A DNA stretch of 8,739 bases from Chloroflexota bacterium (GTDB lineage: Bacteria > Chloroflexota > Anaerolineae > Anaerolineales > UBA11579). The notes under the pieces were generated by a model. The model worked only from the letters and a program-made list of their open reading frames with translations. It searched no databases and was not told the DNA's origin. The DNA lies in NCBI GenBank assembly GCA_003250455.1, contig QKGK01000465.1, positions 1-8,739 on the forward strand, in the 5' to 3' direction. The position numbers were made by a program, and so were the translations under genes. Positions within the stretch are counted from its first letter, which is position 1. Each line of letters begins with the position of its first letter. Shown piece by piece: positions 1 to 6,860 of the stretch.

Positions 1-1599
1 GATATTGACCAGGAATTCACCCCCTGCCTGGACAGGATCCTGGCGCAAGGGGTGGATATCAGCCAATATACCACCGCGGTCATTGCCGAAGATATCGAGG
101 CGTTGCGCCTTGCCCTGAACATCGAACAGTGGAACCTGTATGGCACCTCCTACAGCACCAGGCTGATGCAGGTGCTGATGGCAAAGCACCCGGAGGGCAT
201 CCGGAGTGTGATCCTGCAGTCCGTCAACCCGCTGCACGATACCCGTTATGAGCATGACCCGGAACATAGCGCCCGTGCCCTGTCGGTGATGTTTGCCGAT
301 TGTGCCGCAGACCCGGCCTGTACCGCCGGGTATCCAGACCTGGAAGAGAAATTTGCCGAGGCTGTGGCTTTGCTCAATGAAAATCCGGTTGAACTGGAAT
401 TTAACAACTCTGAAACCGGAGAACAAATCCCCTACACGGTGGATGGGAACACACTCATCAACTGGATGGTGGGAGATGCCTTTTACGGCCCGGCTTACCC
501 GCGCTACACAACCGCTTACCTGCCGCTGCTGATCCAGGCTGCCAGCCAGAGGGACACTATTATTCTGCGCAAGTGGGCGGCCTGGAACCTGGCAAAAGAT
601 GTCTTCCTGTCAGACGATTTTTCCTACGGCGTTTATTTTGGCGTCAACTGCCAGGATGATGTCCGGCAGATGACAGACTCTCAATATCAGATGCAAAGTA
701 CAGCCTATCCGGAACTGGACGGTTACATCAGGCATTGGGAAGAGTTTGAAGTTTGTCAATTGTGGGGGCTTTCTCCCTCCCCGCTGTTAGCCCAGGAGCC
801 GGTGAAAAGTGACATTCCAACCCTGGTATTGGCCGGCAGGTATGATCCGATCACCCCGCCGGAATGGGCGCAGGAAGTGGCCGGAAGTTTAACGAACGCT
901 TTCTATGTGGAATTTGCCTCCGAGGGACACAGCCTGGATGCCGTGTCTTCCTGCCCGGAGGAGATCAAGGCGAATTTTCTGCGTGATCCCTGGCAGCAGC
1001 CCGATACCGCTTGTATGGCGGATGAACCCGCTGCACAATTCCTGCTCCCCAGCGAGATGTTTGTCATCCCCGGCTTTGCCCAGAGCCTGGAGGATATTGA
1101 ATTGGGGGATCCAGAGCGGGGAAACCCGGCCCTGGAATTGGTTGCCGGGATTGCCATACTAATCTGTTTATTAGTAATGCTGCTGGCATTGGTGTTGGGA
1201 TTGGTTGTCCTGTTCTCACGGAAAGACAGAAAGGAAAAATTGGAGCGGTTCAATTTGTGGGCGCTGCTGCTGGCTGCCCTGACCGCCGCGCTTTCCGTTG
1301 GAGTGGTGATATTGATGAGTCTGGTCAACCAGGCGGATGTTACCCTGCAAAAGCTGGATCTGATCTTCGGCCTGCCTGCCAACTATCCCTGGGTGCAGCC
1401 TTTGGGCATTGTGGTGTACATCCAGATGTTGGCAGCCACCTTGCTGGTTATCGTTACTGTCCGTGCCTGGTGGAAGAAGCTCGGGTCAAGTTTCACCAGG
1501 GTGGCTCTGGCATTGGTTGCCCTGGCAGTAATTTCATTTTGGCCGTTTTCCCTGCGCTGGGATTTAACCGGCATCCTGATACAGATGCTGGCACACTAG
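1..1599 (+). CDS. Alpha/beta hydrolase with TAP-like domain and C-terminal four-helix membrane domain (5' partial)
   Basis: The reading frame is open from the first base, so the N-terminus, and probably a signal peptide, lies outside the window. The GTG at 52 is internal. The catalytic triad of a serine hydrolase is visible: nucleophile elbow GTSYST with Ser at 148-150, Asp in GRYDPITPP at 844-846, and His in EGHSLD at 928-930. The segment around FGVNCQDD and the region up to the His match the proline-iminopeptidase-like hydrolases that carry a TAP-like C-terminal domain. These usually cleave small peptides or esters, and the substrate here is unknown. After the hydrolase domain come four hydrophobic segments (about 1132-1215, 1249-1326, 1390-1473 and 1492-1560), so the enzyme is probably membrane-bound with its catalytic domain outside. 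The elbow is unusual because the last Gly of GxSxG is Ser. The gene ends at a strong hairpin terminator. The family call is firm; the substrate is not. Confidence 0.88.
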   Translation, partial: DIDQEFTPCLDRILAQGVDISQYTTAVIAEDIEALRLALNIEQWNLYGTSYSTRLMQVLMAKHPEGIRSVILQSVNPLHDTRYEHDPEHSARALSVMFADCAADPACTAGYPDLEEKFAEAVALLNENPVELEFNNSETGEQIPYTVDGNTLINWMVGDAFYGPAYPRYTTAYLPLLIQAASQRDTIILRKWAAWNLAKDVFLSDDFSYGVYFGVNCQDDVRQMTDSQYQMQSTAYPELDGYIRHWEEFEVCQLWGLSPSPLLAQEPVKSDIPTLVLAGRYDPITPPEWAQEVAGSLTNAFYVEFASEGHSLDAVSSCPEEIKANFLRDPWQQPDTACMADEPAAQFLLPSEMFVIPGFAQSLEDIELGDPERGNPALELVAGIAILICLLVMLLALVLGLVVLFSRKDRKEKLERFNLWALLLAALTAALSVGVVILMSLVNQADVTLQKLDLIFGLPANYPWVQPLGIVVYIQMLAATLLVIVTVRAWWKKLGSSFTRVALALVALAVISFWPFSLRWDLTGILIQMLAH

Positions 1600-1606
1600 A
1601 CAACAC

Positions 1607-1634
1607 AAAAAGGCTGGCAAACGCCAGCCTTTTT
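1607..1634. terminator. Bidirectional intrinsic terminator between convergent genes
   Basis: A perfect 12-bp inverted repeat (A5-GGCTGGC, loop AAAC, GCCAGCC-T5) begins 8 bases after the hydrolase stop codon. The GC-rich stem is followed by a T run on both strands. It can therefore end transcription of the hydrolase gene on the plus strand and of the convergent membrane-protein gene on the minus strand. Confidence 0.9.
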
Positions 1635-1658
1635 ACGTGCAATCCGTGGAAATCGTGC

Positions 1659-2069
1659 TTACATTACCACCGGCAGGATCAGGAACAGGATGTAGAACAG
1701 TCCCCAGGAGAATCCCAGGTAGCGGGCAACCTGCCCAACCACGTTGGTGATGTCCTCAGCCTGTTCTTCGTCCTCGTCCTCGTCCTTCGCATTGCCAAAT
1801 ACCAGGTCGCCAACCTCGAAGGTGTAGGAGACCACGCCCAGCCATGCGCTGACCAGCAGGAAGATCAACACAATGCTCAGAATGACAGCAAACAGAATGC
1901 CGTAATTGGTGAACAGATCGCTAATCCCATTGACCAGTGAAGAGAACAATGCCTGAATAATTGCGTTGAACACGTTGACTGTTGCATTGGAGGTGTAGGC
2001 GGTGGCAGCCAGTAATCCCAGCCATACCACTACAGCCATCCAAGCTTTTTGTGAGAGTTTTGAATCCAT
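1659..2069 (-). CDS. Small three-helix membrane protein with acidic loop, function unknown
   Basis: This encodes 136 residues that I do not recognise as a named family. Hydrophobic segments lie at about residues 10-25, 57-80 and 117-136. Between the second and third is a charged stretch, KDEDEDEEQAED, at about residues 94-106. The region between helices one and two (about 30-50) looks amphipathic. The start ATG at 2067-2069 is well supported by an AGGAGG ribosome site at 2078-2083 with 8 bases of spacing. The gene begins 43 bases after the stop of the DUF123-like gene on the same strand, so the two may be co-transcribed. It converges on the hydrolase gene, and the shared terminator lies 25 bases past its stop. 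A genuine gene is likely from the ribosome site and coherent hydrophobicity, but no function can be assigned. Confidence 0.8.
   Translation of the reverse strand: MDSKLSQKAWMAVVVWLGLLAATAYTSNATVNVFNAIIQALFSSLVNGISDLFTNYGILFAVILSIVLIFLLVSAWLGVVSYTFEVGDLVFGNAKDEDEDEEQAEDITNVVGQVARYLGFSWGLFYILFLILPVVM
1768..1785. repeat. Three tandem copies of TCGTCC within a coding region
   Basis: Three exact hexamer copies encode the alternating Asp-Glu run of the small membrane protein, read on the minus strand as GAC GAG repeats. Because the unit is six bases, gain or loss of a copy would keep the frame and only change the length of the acidic loop. Confidence 0.6.
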
Positions 2070-2077
2070 TTGAAATG

Positions 2078-2083
2078 CCTCCT
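2078..2083 (-). promoter_or_regulatory. Ribosome binding site AGGAGG
   Basis: A perfect Shine-Dalgarno core on the minus strand, 8 bases upstream of the ATG of the small membrane protein. It fixes that start. Confidence 0.8.
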
Positions 2084-2112
2084 GAATAGGTTAAGATATT
2101 GCACCAACTGTA

Positions 2113-2694
2113 TCACAAAAACAGGTTTCCGTCATCCCTGATTTGCCTCGTGAGGGCTACCCACCAGGCCTCCCCAACCGGGACATGCAGCAGATGCGTC
2201 CCTCCGGCGTGGTCGCTGGCGCCCAGTCCTGGCGCAAGCACCTGGGTTTCAGGCATTTGGGCCAGTGCAGCAGCGATCCGGGCTTCTATCCGCTGCTCGG
2301 TCAAGATGGCGACGATTCCCTTCAAGGTGGCATCCGGCCGTTCCAGCAAATAGTCGATATGCCAGTGGAGGGATTTCTGGTTGGGCAGTTTTGCCGGTAG
2401 GCCCTTTTCTTGCAATCTATTTAACAGCAGGGGGCGGATGTGGTGCGGGGAAGACTGCCTGCGGGTAGCGTGCCGCAGCAGCCGGTAGCCCAGAGAGGAA
2501 GCGCCGCTCTGCCCATGCGCCGACCCAACGTACACATATCCGCCTGCCGGAAGATGCACCGGCTCTCCGCGGCGGAACTTGCCAAAGGACAAAGATTGCG
2601 CCCTTGTAAGCGTGATCCAAAGCAGGTACACCCCGCCTGTCTGGGCCGGTCCACTGAGCAAGATGTTGGGAGCAGTGTTTGTGTTCATCATCAT
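2113..2694 (-). CDS. DUF123 / GIY-YIG-like domain protein
   Basis: With the chosen start the product has 193 residues. The GIY-YIG-like pattern is visible as GVYLL at about 21-25, GYVYVGSA at 52-59 and an Arg-rich RLLRH segment at about 71-75. It is followed by LHWHIDYLL at 109-117 and GLGASDHAGGTHLL at 156-169, which are hallmarks of the DUF123 family (PF01986). Members are often called GIY-YIG nucleases, but their activity is poorly established and I do not see the full catalytic set of GIY-YIG enzymes. The frame extends upstream to a TTG at 2748, but that lies only a few bases from a predicted transcription start. I therefore prefer one of three consecutive ATGs at 2694, 2691 or 2688; none has a clear ribosome site. 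The usual Cys after SD in the family motif is His here. The gene probably forms a two-gene unit with the downstream membrane protein. Confidence 0.82.
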   Translation of the reverse strand: MMMNTNTAPNILLSGPAQTGGVYLLWITLTRAQSLSFGKFRRGEPVHLPAGGYVYVGSAHGQSGASSLGYRLLRHATRRQSSPHHIRPLLLNRLQEKGLPAKLPNQKSLHWHIDYLLERPDATLKGIVAILTEQRIEARIAAALAQMPETQVLAPGLGASDHAGGTHLLHVPVGEAWWVALTRQIRDDGNLFL

Positions 2695-2759
2695 ATTGAA
2701 ATCGGAAGAAGCAAAAGTTGAGGATATCCGGAAACTTTTTAGTCCCAAATTACGTTTAG

Positions 2760-2765
2760 ATTATA
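2760..2765 (-). promoter_or_regulatory. Candidate -10 element TATAAT for the DUF123-like gene
   Basis: A perfect TATAAT on the minus strand lies in the AT-rich divergent region about 65 bases upstream of the preferred ATG. No good -35 hexamer occurs at 16-18 bases; a TTGCAC is present but about 22 bases away. Transcription would start near 2753, leaving a leader of about 60 bases and making the TTG at 2748 an unlikely start. Support is sequence pattern only. Confidence 0.4.
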
Positions 2766-2841
2766 CGGCAATGCTATTCACGCGCCGGTGCAATTTACAA
2801 TATTTATACAATTTTGTTATTTTTGCTATTACAATTGGGAT

Positions 2842-2877
2842 TATGTGACCCCTGGGCAGTAAAAAAGACCTCACATA
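2842..2877. repeat. Inverted repeat TATGTGA / TCACATA upstream of the operon
   Basis: Two perfect 7-base arms (2842-2848 and 2871-2877) are separated by 22 bases. The second arm ends three bases before the ribosome site of the repeat-protein gene. It could be an operator for a dimeric regulator or a leader hairpin that affects access to the ribosome site. The arm length is modest, so chance remains possible. Confidence 0.4.
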
Positions 2878-2879
2878 TT

Positions 2880-2884
2880 GGGAG
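2880..2884 (+). promoter_or_regulatory. Ribosome binding site GGGAG deciding the start at 2889
   Basis: The purine-rich GGGAG sits four bases before ATG 2889. The spacing is short but this is the best site nearby. The frame stays open upstream to a TTG at 2814, which has no such site and would add an unlikely 25-residue extension. Confidence 0.55.
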
Positions 2885-2888
2885 TAGT

Positions 2889-4205
2889 ATGTCTTTAGGC
2901 TCGACACAACCCTCAAAACCGAATAAAAATCCTCAAGAGGAGCAAGACCAGACACGGGAAAATGTGGTCAACCGCACGGCTCGTTCTACTTCTCCGCAAG
3001 AGGCTCGCCAATCGGGGAGCGGGAATTCCTCATTCTGGAAGGGCAGCTGGATCAACCTGGTGATTGCGCTGGTGTTGTTGTTTGGCGGTTTGCTGGTCGT
3101 GATCTCTGCCAGCGGCTGGTTTGGTTACCGCGCCGGTCAGCGTACCCAGTTTGCCAACGCCACCCTGACCATGGAAGGCTATATTGCTGACCAGTTTACC
3201 CTGGCAGTGGATGAATATGGTCAGGGAAACTATGCTCTGGCTATGGAGCGTCTGGAATATATCCGCTCCATTCGTACTGACCTGCGGGCGGTAAACCAGC
3301 TGTACGATGATATATCCGCTGTCCTGAACGTCACCCCGACCCCGATCATCCCAACATCTACACCGACCCCTTCTCCAACCCCCGACTTGCGTCCAGCTGG
3401 GGAAATGTATGATTCTGTTCTTCAGCTCATCTCTCTGGGGGAATGGAGTACGGCGCTGGATACGTTGAATAATCTGCGCAAGTCGAATCCCTCCTATAAT
3501 ATCGTTGAGGTCGATGGGTTGATCTATTTATGTCTGCGAAACCGGGGCGTCGAAAAGATCAACACCGGTGATCTCGAGGGCGGCATCTACGATTTTACGC
3601 TGGCGGAGCAGTTTGGCCCGTTGGACGGTGAAACGGAAAGTTACCGCACCTGGGCGCGCATGTATCTGCTGGGGAATGCTTTTTGGGGCGCATACCCTGA
3701 GCAGGCTGCTTACTATTACGGACAATTGGTCTCAGCGGCGCCATCCCTCACGGATGCTTCCGGCGTTTCAGCCTTTTATCGCTATTGGGCCTCGCTGGTG
3801 CAGATTGCCGAATTCTCCGCCACTGCCGGGAACTGGTGTGACGCCGACCAGCAAATGCAGGTGGCGCTGAATACCTGGAATCAGGCATCGGTGTATCCCA
3901 CGGCAACCTATATCGCTGAGGAATGTTATAAAATCCTTTATACGCCAACCCCAACGATCACCAATACCCCAACGATCACCCCAACCGGCTGGGCGGAGAC
4001 CCTCTTCCCATCTCCAACGGCAACGATTGGGGCAGGCACGCCAACCCCGTCCAAAGTCGTCCCAACCAATACTTACACCTTAACACCGGTTCCACCGACG
4101 GGCACACCCACACCGACTTCTGCTGTCCCGACGAATACGCCAACACCGACCCCGGACGTGCCGACCTTAACCCCAACGTCCAGTGATACCACCCCCGGTG
4201 GGTAG
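2889..4205 (+). CDS. Membrane-anchored repeat (TPR-like) protein with Thr-Pro-rich tail
   Basis: The product has 438 residues. A polar N-terminal tail of about 50 residues, rich in Gln, Ser and Asn, precedes one membrane helix at about 55-77. By the positive-inside rule the rest is probably outside the cell. A helical segment follows (FTLAVDEYGQGNYALAMERLEYI), then a Thr-Pro linker (VTPTPIIPTSTPTPSPTPD). Next comes a longer helical region with tetratricopeptide-like features, such as LGEWSTALDTLNNLRKSNP and GDLEGGIYDFTLAEQFGP. The last 85 or so residues are almost all Thr, Pro, Ser and Asn. Such tails are common in Anaerolineae surface proteins and may be O-glycosylated or span the envelope. 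The stop lies 10 bases before the LCP gene, so the two are almost certainly co-transcribed. A scaffold or partner role in envelope assembly is inferred only from that neighbour. Confidence 0.85.
   Translation: MSLGSTQPSKPNKNPQEEQDQTRENVVNRTARSTSPQEARQSGSGNSSFWKGSWINLVIALVLLFGGLLVVISASGWFGYRAGQRTQFANATLTMEGYIADQFTLAVDEYGQGNYALAMERLEYIRSIRTDLRAVNQLYDDISAVLNVTPTPIIPTSTPTPSPTPDLRPAGEMYDSVLQLISLGEWSTALDTLNNLRKSNPSYNIVEVDGLIYLCLRNRGVEKINTGDLEGGIYDFTLAEQFGPLDGETESYRTWARMYLLGNAFWGAYPEQAAYYYGQLVSAAPSLTDASGVSAFYRYWASLVQIAEFSATAGNWCDADQQMQVALNTWNQASVYPTATYIAEECYKILYTPTPTITNTPTITPTGWAETLFPSPTATIGAGTPTPSKVVPTNTYTLTPVPPTGTPTPTSAVPTNTPTPTPDVPTLTPTSSDTTPGG
3330..3386 (+). repeat. Thr-Pro linker coding repeat, internal
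   Basis: Degenerate ACC-CCG type codons encode VTPTPIIPTSTPTPSPTPD, separating the membrane-proximal helical segment from the main repeat domain. It is a flexible extracellular linker by composition. Confidence 0.7.
3942..4202 (+). repeat. Thr-Pro-rich C-terminal tail coding repeat
   Basis: About 87 codons made largely of short degenerate units such as CCAACCCCGACG and ACACCGACC encode TPTPTIT, TNTPTPTPDVP and similar blocks up to the stop. Repetition at DNA level is imperfect, so selection for composition is more likely than recent duplication. Confidence 0.75.
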
Positions 4206-4215
4206 CAGCGCGCAT

Positions 4216-5640
4216 ATGCCTATGAAAACTTCTAAGAATAAAGTGTCGATCAATTCACGACAGATATTTTTACTGGTCCTGGTGGTATTTATCGGGATTG
4301 CAGTAGTCGCTTCTTCCGTGTCGTATACTGTTTTCCGTAACTTGGGCGCACAGGAAAAAACCGACCTTTCTATTGAAACGCCGGTCTATAACGCTCTGGG
4401 AACCCAGATCACCCCGGTAAATACCCCGGGGAGCGGACTATTAATTGATCCCGCCGATCAGAATGATGTTATGGAAACACCAGAGCCCTGGGATGGCACC
4501 CGCCGCATTACCATGCTGGTGATGGGCGTCGATTACCGCGATTGGGAATCCGGTAATAAGTATTCCCGCACTGATACGATGATGCTGCTGACGATCGACC
4601 CGGTAGCCAAAACAGCCGGTGCGCTTTCCATTCCCCGTGACCTGTGGGCGGCGATCCCCGGTTTCAAGCCGAACAAGATCAATGCCGCTCATTATTTTGG
4701 TGATATTTATAATTACCCCGGCGGGGGGATCGCTCTTGCCATTAAGACTGTAGAAAATGTCATCGGGGTGCCGATTGACTATTATGCCCGCCTGGATTTT
4801 TATGCCTTTGTGGATTTCATCGACCAGATCGGCGGGGTCAAGGTGGATGTGACCGAAACGATCGAATTGGAAGTGATTGGCAAGGCCTATGACCCTGTAC
4901 TGGAACCTGGCCGGTATACTTTGGATGGACCGCTGGCCCTGGCATACGCCCGCAACCGCTATAACAAGGGCGGCGACCTGGACCGCGCCCGCCGCCAGCA
5001 GCAGATCATCATGGGGATCCGGGACCGCCTGTTAACACCAAAGGTAATGGCTTTACTTCTTGCCAACGCCCCAACCCTTTACGAAGATTATTCGCAGCGC
5101 ATAACCACCAATATGCCATTGGAAGATGCGCTCCGTCTGGCAGCGTTGGCCGTGCAGATCGATGAAGAAGATATCGACATGGCCGTGATCGGCAACGAAC
5201 AGGTCCAGTATGGCACTTCCCCGGAAGCGCAAGCCATCCTCATCCCGCTGCCCGATAAGATCCGGGAGCTGCGCGACCGCATTTTTGGCACCGGCGGGTC
5301 GTTTTCCCCCGCTATGCAGGGCGATGCGCTGGCCTTAATGCAGATCGAGCATGCGCGCATCACCATTTATGATGGGACGACGGACGGTTCCACAGCCCAG
5401 CGCACTGCGGACTATCTGCGCAACCAGGGCGCGGATGTAGTCAGCGTGGAATCTGCCGGGCAGACCTATTCCTCCACGTCATTAATTGACCATACCGGCA
5501 GCCCGTATACGCTGGCCTACCTTGCTGACCTGATGAACGTGGGGACGTACCGGGTCATCCAGCGGGTGGCGATGGATGCCTCTTCGGATGTGGAGATATG
5601 GCTGGGCATCGATTGGCAGTATAATAATGCTTTACCATGA
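4216..5640 (+). CDS. LytR-CpsA-Psr (LCP) family glycopolymer transferase with LytR_C domain
   Basis: LCP proteins transfer lipid-linked glycopolymers to the cell wall or surface proteins, outside the membrane. The product has 474 residues with one membrane helix at about 17-38 and a Thr-Pro-containing spacer. The LCP catalytic domain spans about 96-358. Conserved positions are present: Asp106 in GVDYR, Arg118 and Asp120 in RTDTMM, Arg141 in SIPRDL, and Arg246, Arg248 and Arg257 in YARNRYNKGGDLDRARRQQQ. In studied members these bind Mg2+ and the pyrophosphate of the lipid donor. Residues about 380-466 match the LytR_C domain, starting at ARITIYDGT. ATG 4216 is chosen; ATG 4222 and GTG 4198 are alternatives because the ribosome site is weak, which fits translational coupling to the gene ending 10 bases upstream. 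surE follows after 23 bases. The acceptor polymer cannot be told from sequence. Confidence 0.93.
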   Translation: MPMKTSKNKVSINSRQIFLLVLVVFIGIAVVASSVSYTVFRNLGAQEKTDLSIETPVYNALGTQITPVNTPGSGLLIDPADQNDVMETPEPWDGTRRITMLVMGVDYRDWESGNKYSRTDTMMLLTIDPVAKTAGALSIPRDLWAAIPGFKPNKINAAHYFGDIYNYPGGGIALAIKTVENVIGVPIDYYARLDFYAFVDFIDQIGGVKVDVTETIELEVIGKAYDPVLEPGRYTLDGPLALAYARNRYNKGGDLDRARRQQQIIMGIRDRLLTPKVMALLLANAPTLYEDYSQRITTNMPLEDALRLAALAVQIDEEDIDMAVIGNEQVQYGTSPEAQAILIPLPDKIRELRDRIFGTGGSFSPAMQGDALALMQIEHARITIYDGTTDGSTAQRTADYLRNQGADVVSVESAGQTYSSTSLIDHTGSPYTLAYLADLMNVGTYRVIQRVAMDASSDVEIWLGIDWQYNNALP

Positions 5641-5652
5641 ACTTTTAATAAT

Positions 5653-5657
5653 GAGGT
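5653..5657 (+). promoter_or_regulatory. Ribosome binding site GAGGT supporting a TTG start
   Basis: GAGGT lies six bases before TTG 5664. No in-frame ATG exists near the conserved N-terminal motif of SurE, so this site decides for a TTG start. Confidence 0.7.
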
Positions 5658-5663
5658 AGTGAT

Positions 5664-6479
5664 TTGAATCAAACTAAACCGCAGATTTTACTGACAAATG
5701 ACGATGGCATTGAATCCCCCGGTTTGTGGGCCGCAGCAGAAGCTCTTTCCGAGATCGGTTATGTTTGGGTCGCAGCCCCGCGAGACCAGGCATCCAGCAC
5801 TGGCCGGAGTATGCCGCTCAGTTCGGATGGAACGATCACTGTGCGGCAAATGACTGTCCACGGGCAGGAATGGACCGTGCATGCTGTCGGCGGTACGCCT
5901 GCGCAAACCGTCCAACATGGCATTTTGGAGATCATTGGGCAGAAACCGGATTTAATTGTATCGGGGATCAATTATGGGTTAAACCTGGGAACAGCTGTAA
6001 CCATTTCCGGGACACTTGGTGCGGCCATGGAAGGGGCTTCGTTCGGCATCCCTTCGTTGGCAGTATCACTGGAAACGGACCAGGAAGCCATTTATACACA
6101 TTCAAAAGATATAGATTTCAGCCAGGCAGCCTACTTTACAGCTTATTTTGGTCGCAGGGTTTTAGATCAAAGCCATGCGCTTGGCTCCCGCTTCCTGAAA
6201 ATCGAAGTCCCATCCGATGCAACCAAAGATACCCCCTGGAAATTGGCCCACTTGGGTCTTGAAAACTATTATTTCCCAGTTGCCAAACGACGGGAAAGTT
6301 GGGACCAACCCTATAAATTGGGGTTTTCGATCTTGCAAGATCTTGACAGCCTTACCCCCGGCACGGATATGTATGTGACCCTGGTAGAGCGTAAAGTGGC
6401 AGTCACCCCAATGACGCTGGATATGACCGCCAACCTGGATTTCGAGGAATTCCGGCAGCAGCTAGACGGGGAAATATAA
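5664..6479 (+). CDS. surE: 5'/3'-nucleotidase SurE
   Basis: SurE removes phosphate from nucleoside monophosphates (and in some species polyphosphate) using a divalent metal, in the cytoplasm. The 271-residue product has the expected length and all family motifs. ILLTNDDGI at 8-16 holds metal ligands Asp13 and Asp14. RDQASSTGRS at 40-49 places Ser44 at the third ligand position. PDLIVSGINYGLNLG at 95-109 contains the fourth ligand, Asn103. GTLGAAMEGASFGIPSLAVS follows. The usual GTPAD is GTPAQ here (78-81), a small departure. It starts at TTG, set by the GAGGT site and by the N-terminal motif. It is the last gene of the repeat protein-LCP-surE operon, 23 bases after the LCP stop. No terminator is seen before the convergent gene 13 bases downstream. 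The link between a cytoplasmic nucleotidase and surface genes is unclear. Confidence 0.95.
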   Translation: MNQTKPQILLTNDDGIESPGLWAAAEALSEIGYVWVAAPRDQASSTGRSMPLSSDGTITVRQMTVHGQEWTVHAVGGTPAQTVQHGILEIIGQKPDLIVSGINYGLNLGTAVTISGTLGAAMEGASFGIPSLAVSLETDQEAIYTHSKDIDFSQAAYFTAYFGRRVLDQSHALGSRFLKIEVPSDATKDTPWKLAHLGLENYYFPVAKRRESWDQPYKLGFSILQDLDSLTPGTDMYVTLVERKVAVTPMTLDMTANLDFEEFRQQLDGEI

Positions 6480-6492
6480 ACCCCGCCAGCGC

Positions 6493-6840
6493 TTAAACAG
6501 GGAGCGCCAGCCCAACCAAAAAGCTTGCAAGATTTAAAACCAGGCTTAGCTCAAAGGCTTCTCTATTCGGGAGACCTGCGATGCGGTAGCCTGCTGCTTC
6601 CAGCAGGAAGACGACCAGTTCCAGGGCAAGCAGGGTTGGCCAATAAGGGAATGGCGAAAGCACCAAACCGGCATACAGAATCCCCTGCGTACATAAGTTG
6701 ACCAGCAATAAGATGACCAGAACCAGGGCGAACATGGAATTCTTCCATGCTCGCCCTTTTATCCTGTTCCACAGGAGCAGCCCGGCTCCCTCTACAATCA
6801 GCGTGAGCAGCAGGGTGGGGAAGTTCCAGAGCAAGGTCAT
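6493..6840 (-). CDS. Four-helix membrane protein, partner of the DTGPKPS protein
   Basis: The 115-residue product is strongly hydrophobic with helices at about 5-24, 36-58, 66-87 and 95-113. The pattern TLLLTLIVEG, then LLLVNLCTQG, then LELVVFLLEAAGY, then LVLNLASFLVG resembles the C-terminal membrane region of Firmicutes proteins that carry a DTGPKPS motif near their N-terminus; this is from memory of that family. An in-frame TAG sits directly before the ATG, so the start is well bounded, although no ribosome site is visible. The gene begins 20 bases after the stop of the DTGPKPS gene, implying one transcript and perhaps translational coupling. Its stop is 13 bases from the surE stop. No biochemical function is known to me. 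Confidence 0.75.
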   Translation of the reverse strand: MTLLWNFPTLLLTLIVEGAGLLLWNRIKGRAWKNSMFALVLVILLLVNLCTQGILYAGLVLSPFPYWPTLLALELVVFLLEAAGYRIAGLPNREAFELSLVLNLASFLVGLALPV

Positions 6841-6860
6841 CTATATGGGGGAATTGCCGT

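Noticed and set aside
903..1382. Minus-strand frame antisense to the hydrolase gene
   Set aside because: The Ser- and Arg-rich translation has no family motif, and the opposite strand encodes clear catalytic residues and membrane helices.
1257..1940. Long plus-strand frame crossing the terminator
   Set aside because: It overlaps the hydrolase in another frame, runs through the hairpin terminator and is antisense to the membrane protein gene; its protein is rich in Cys, His and Gln with no domain pattern.
2790..2840. Plus-strand promoter for the operon in the AT-rich stretch
   Set aside because: TACAAT occurs three times, but none has a good -35 box at normal spacing, so no specific promoter could be chosen.
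3942..4202. Possible tandem repeat array or CRISPR-like repeats
   Set aside because: The units are irregular, have no constant spacers and encode an in-frame Thr-Pro tail, so this is low-complexity coding sequence.
6489..6507. Possible terminator hairpin between surE and the convergent gene
   Set aside because: Only five base pairs (GCGCT/AGCGC) with a nine-base loop and no T run on either strand; too weak to call.
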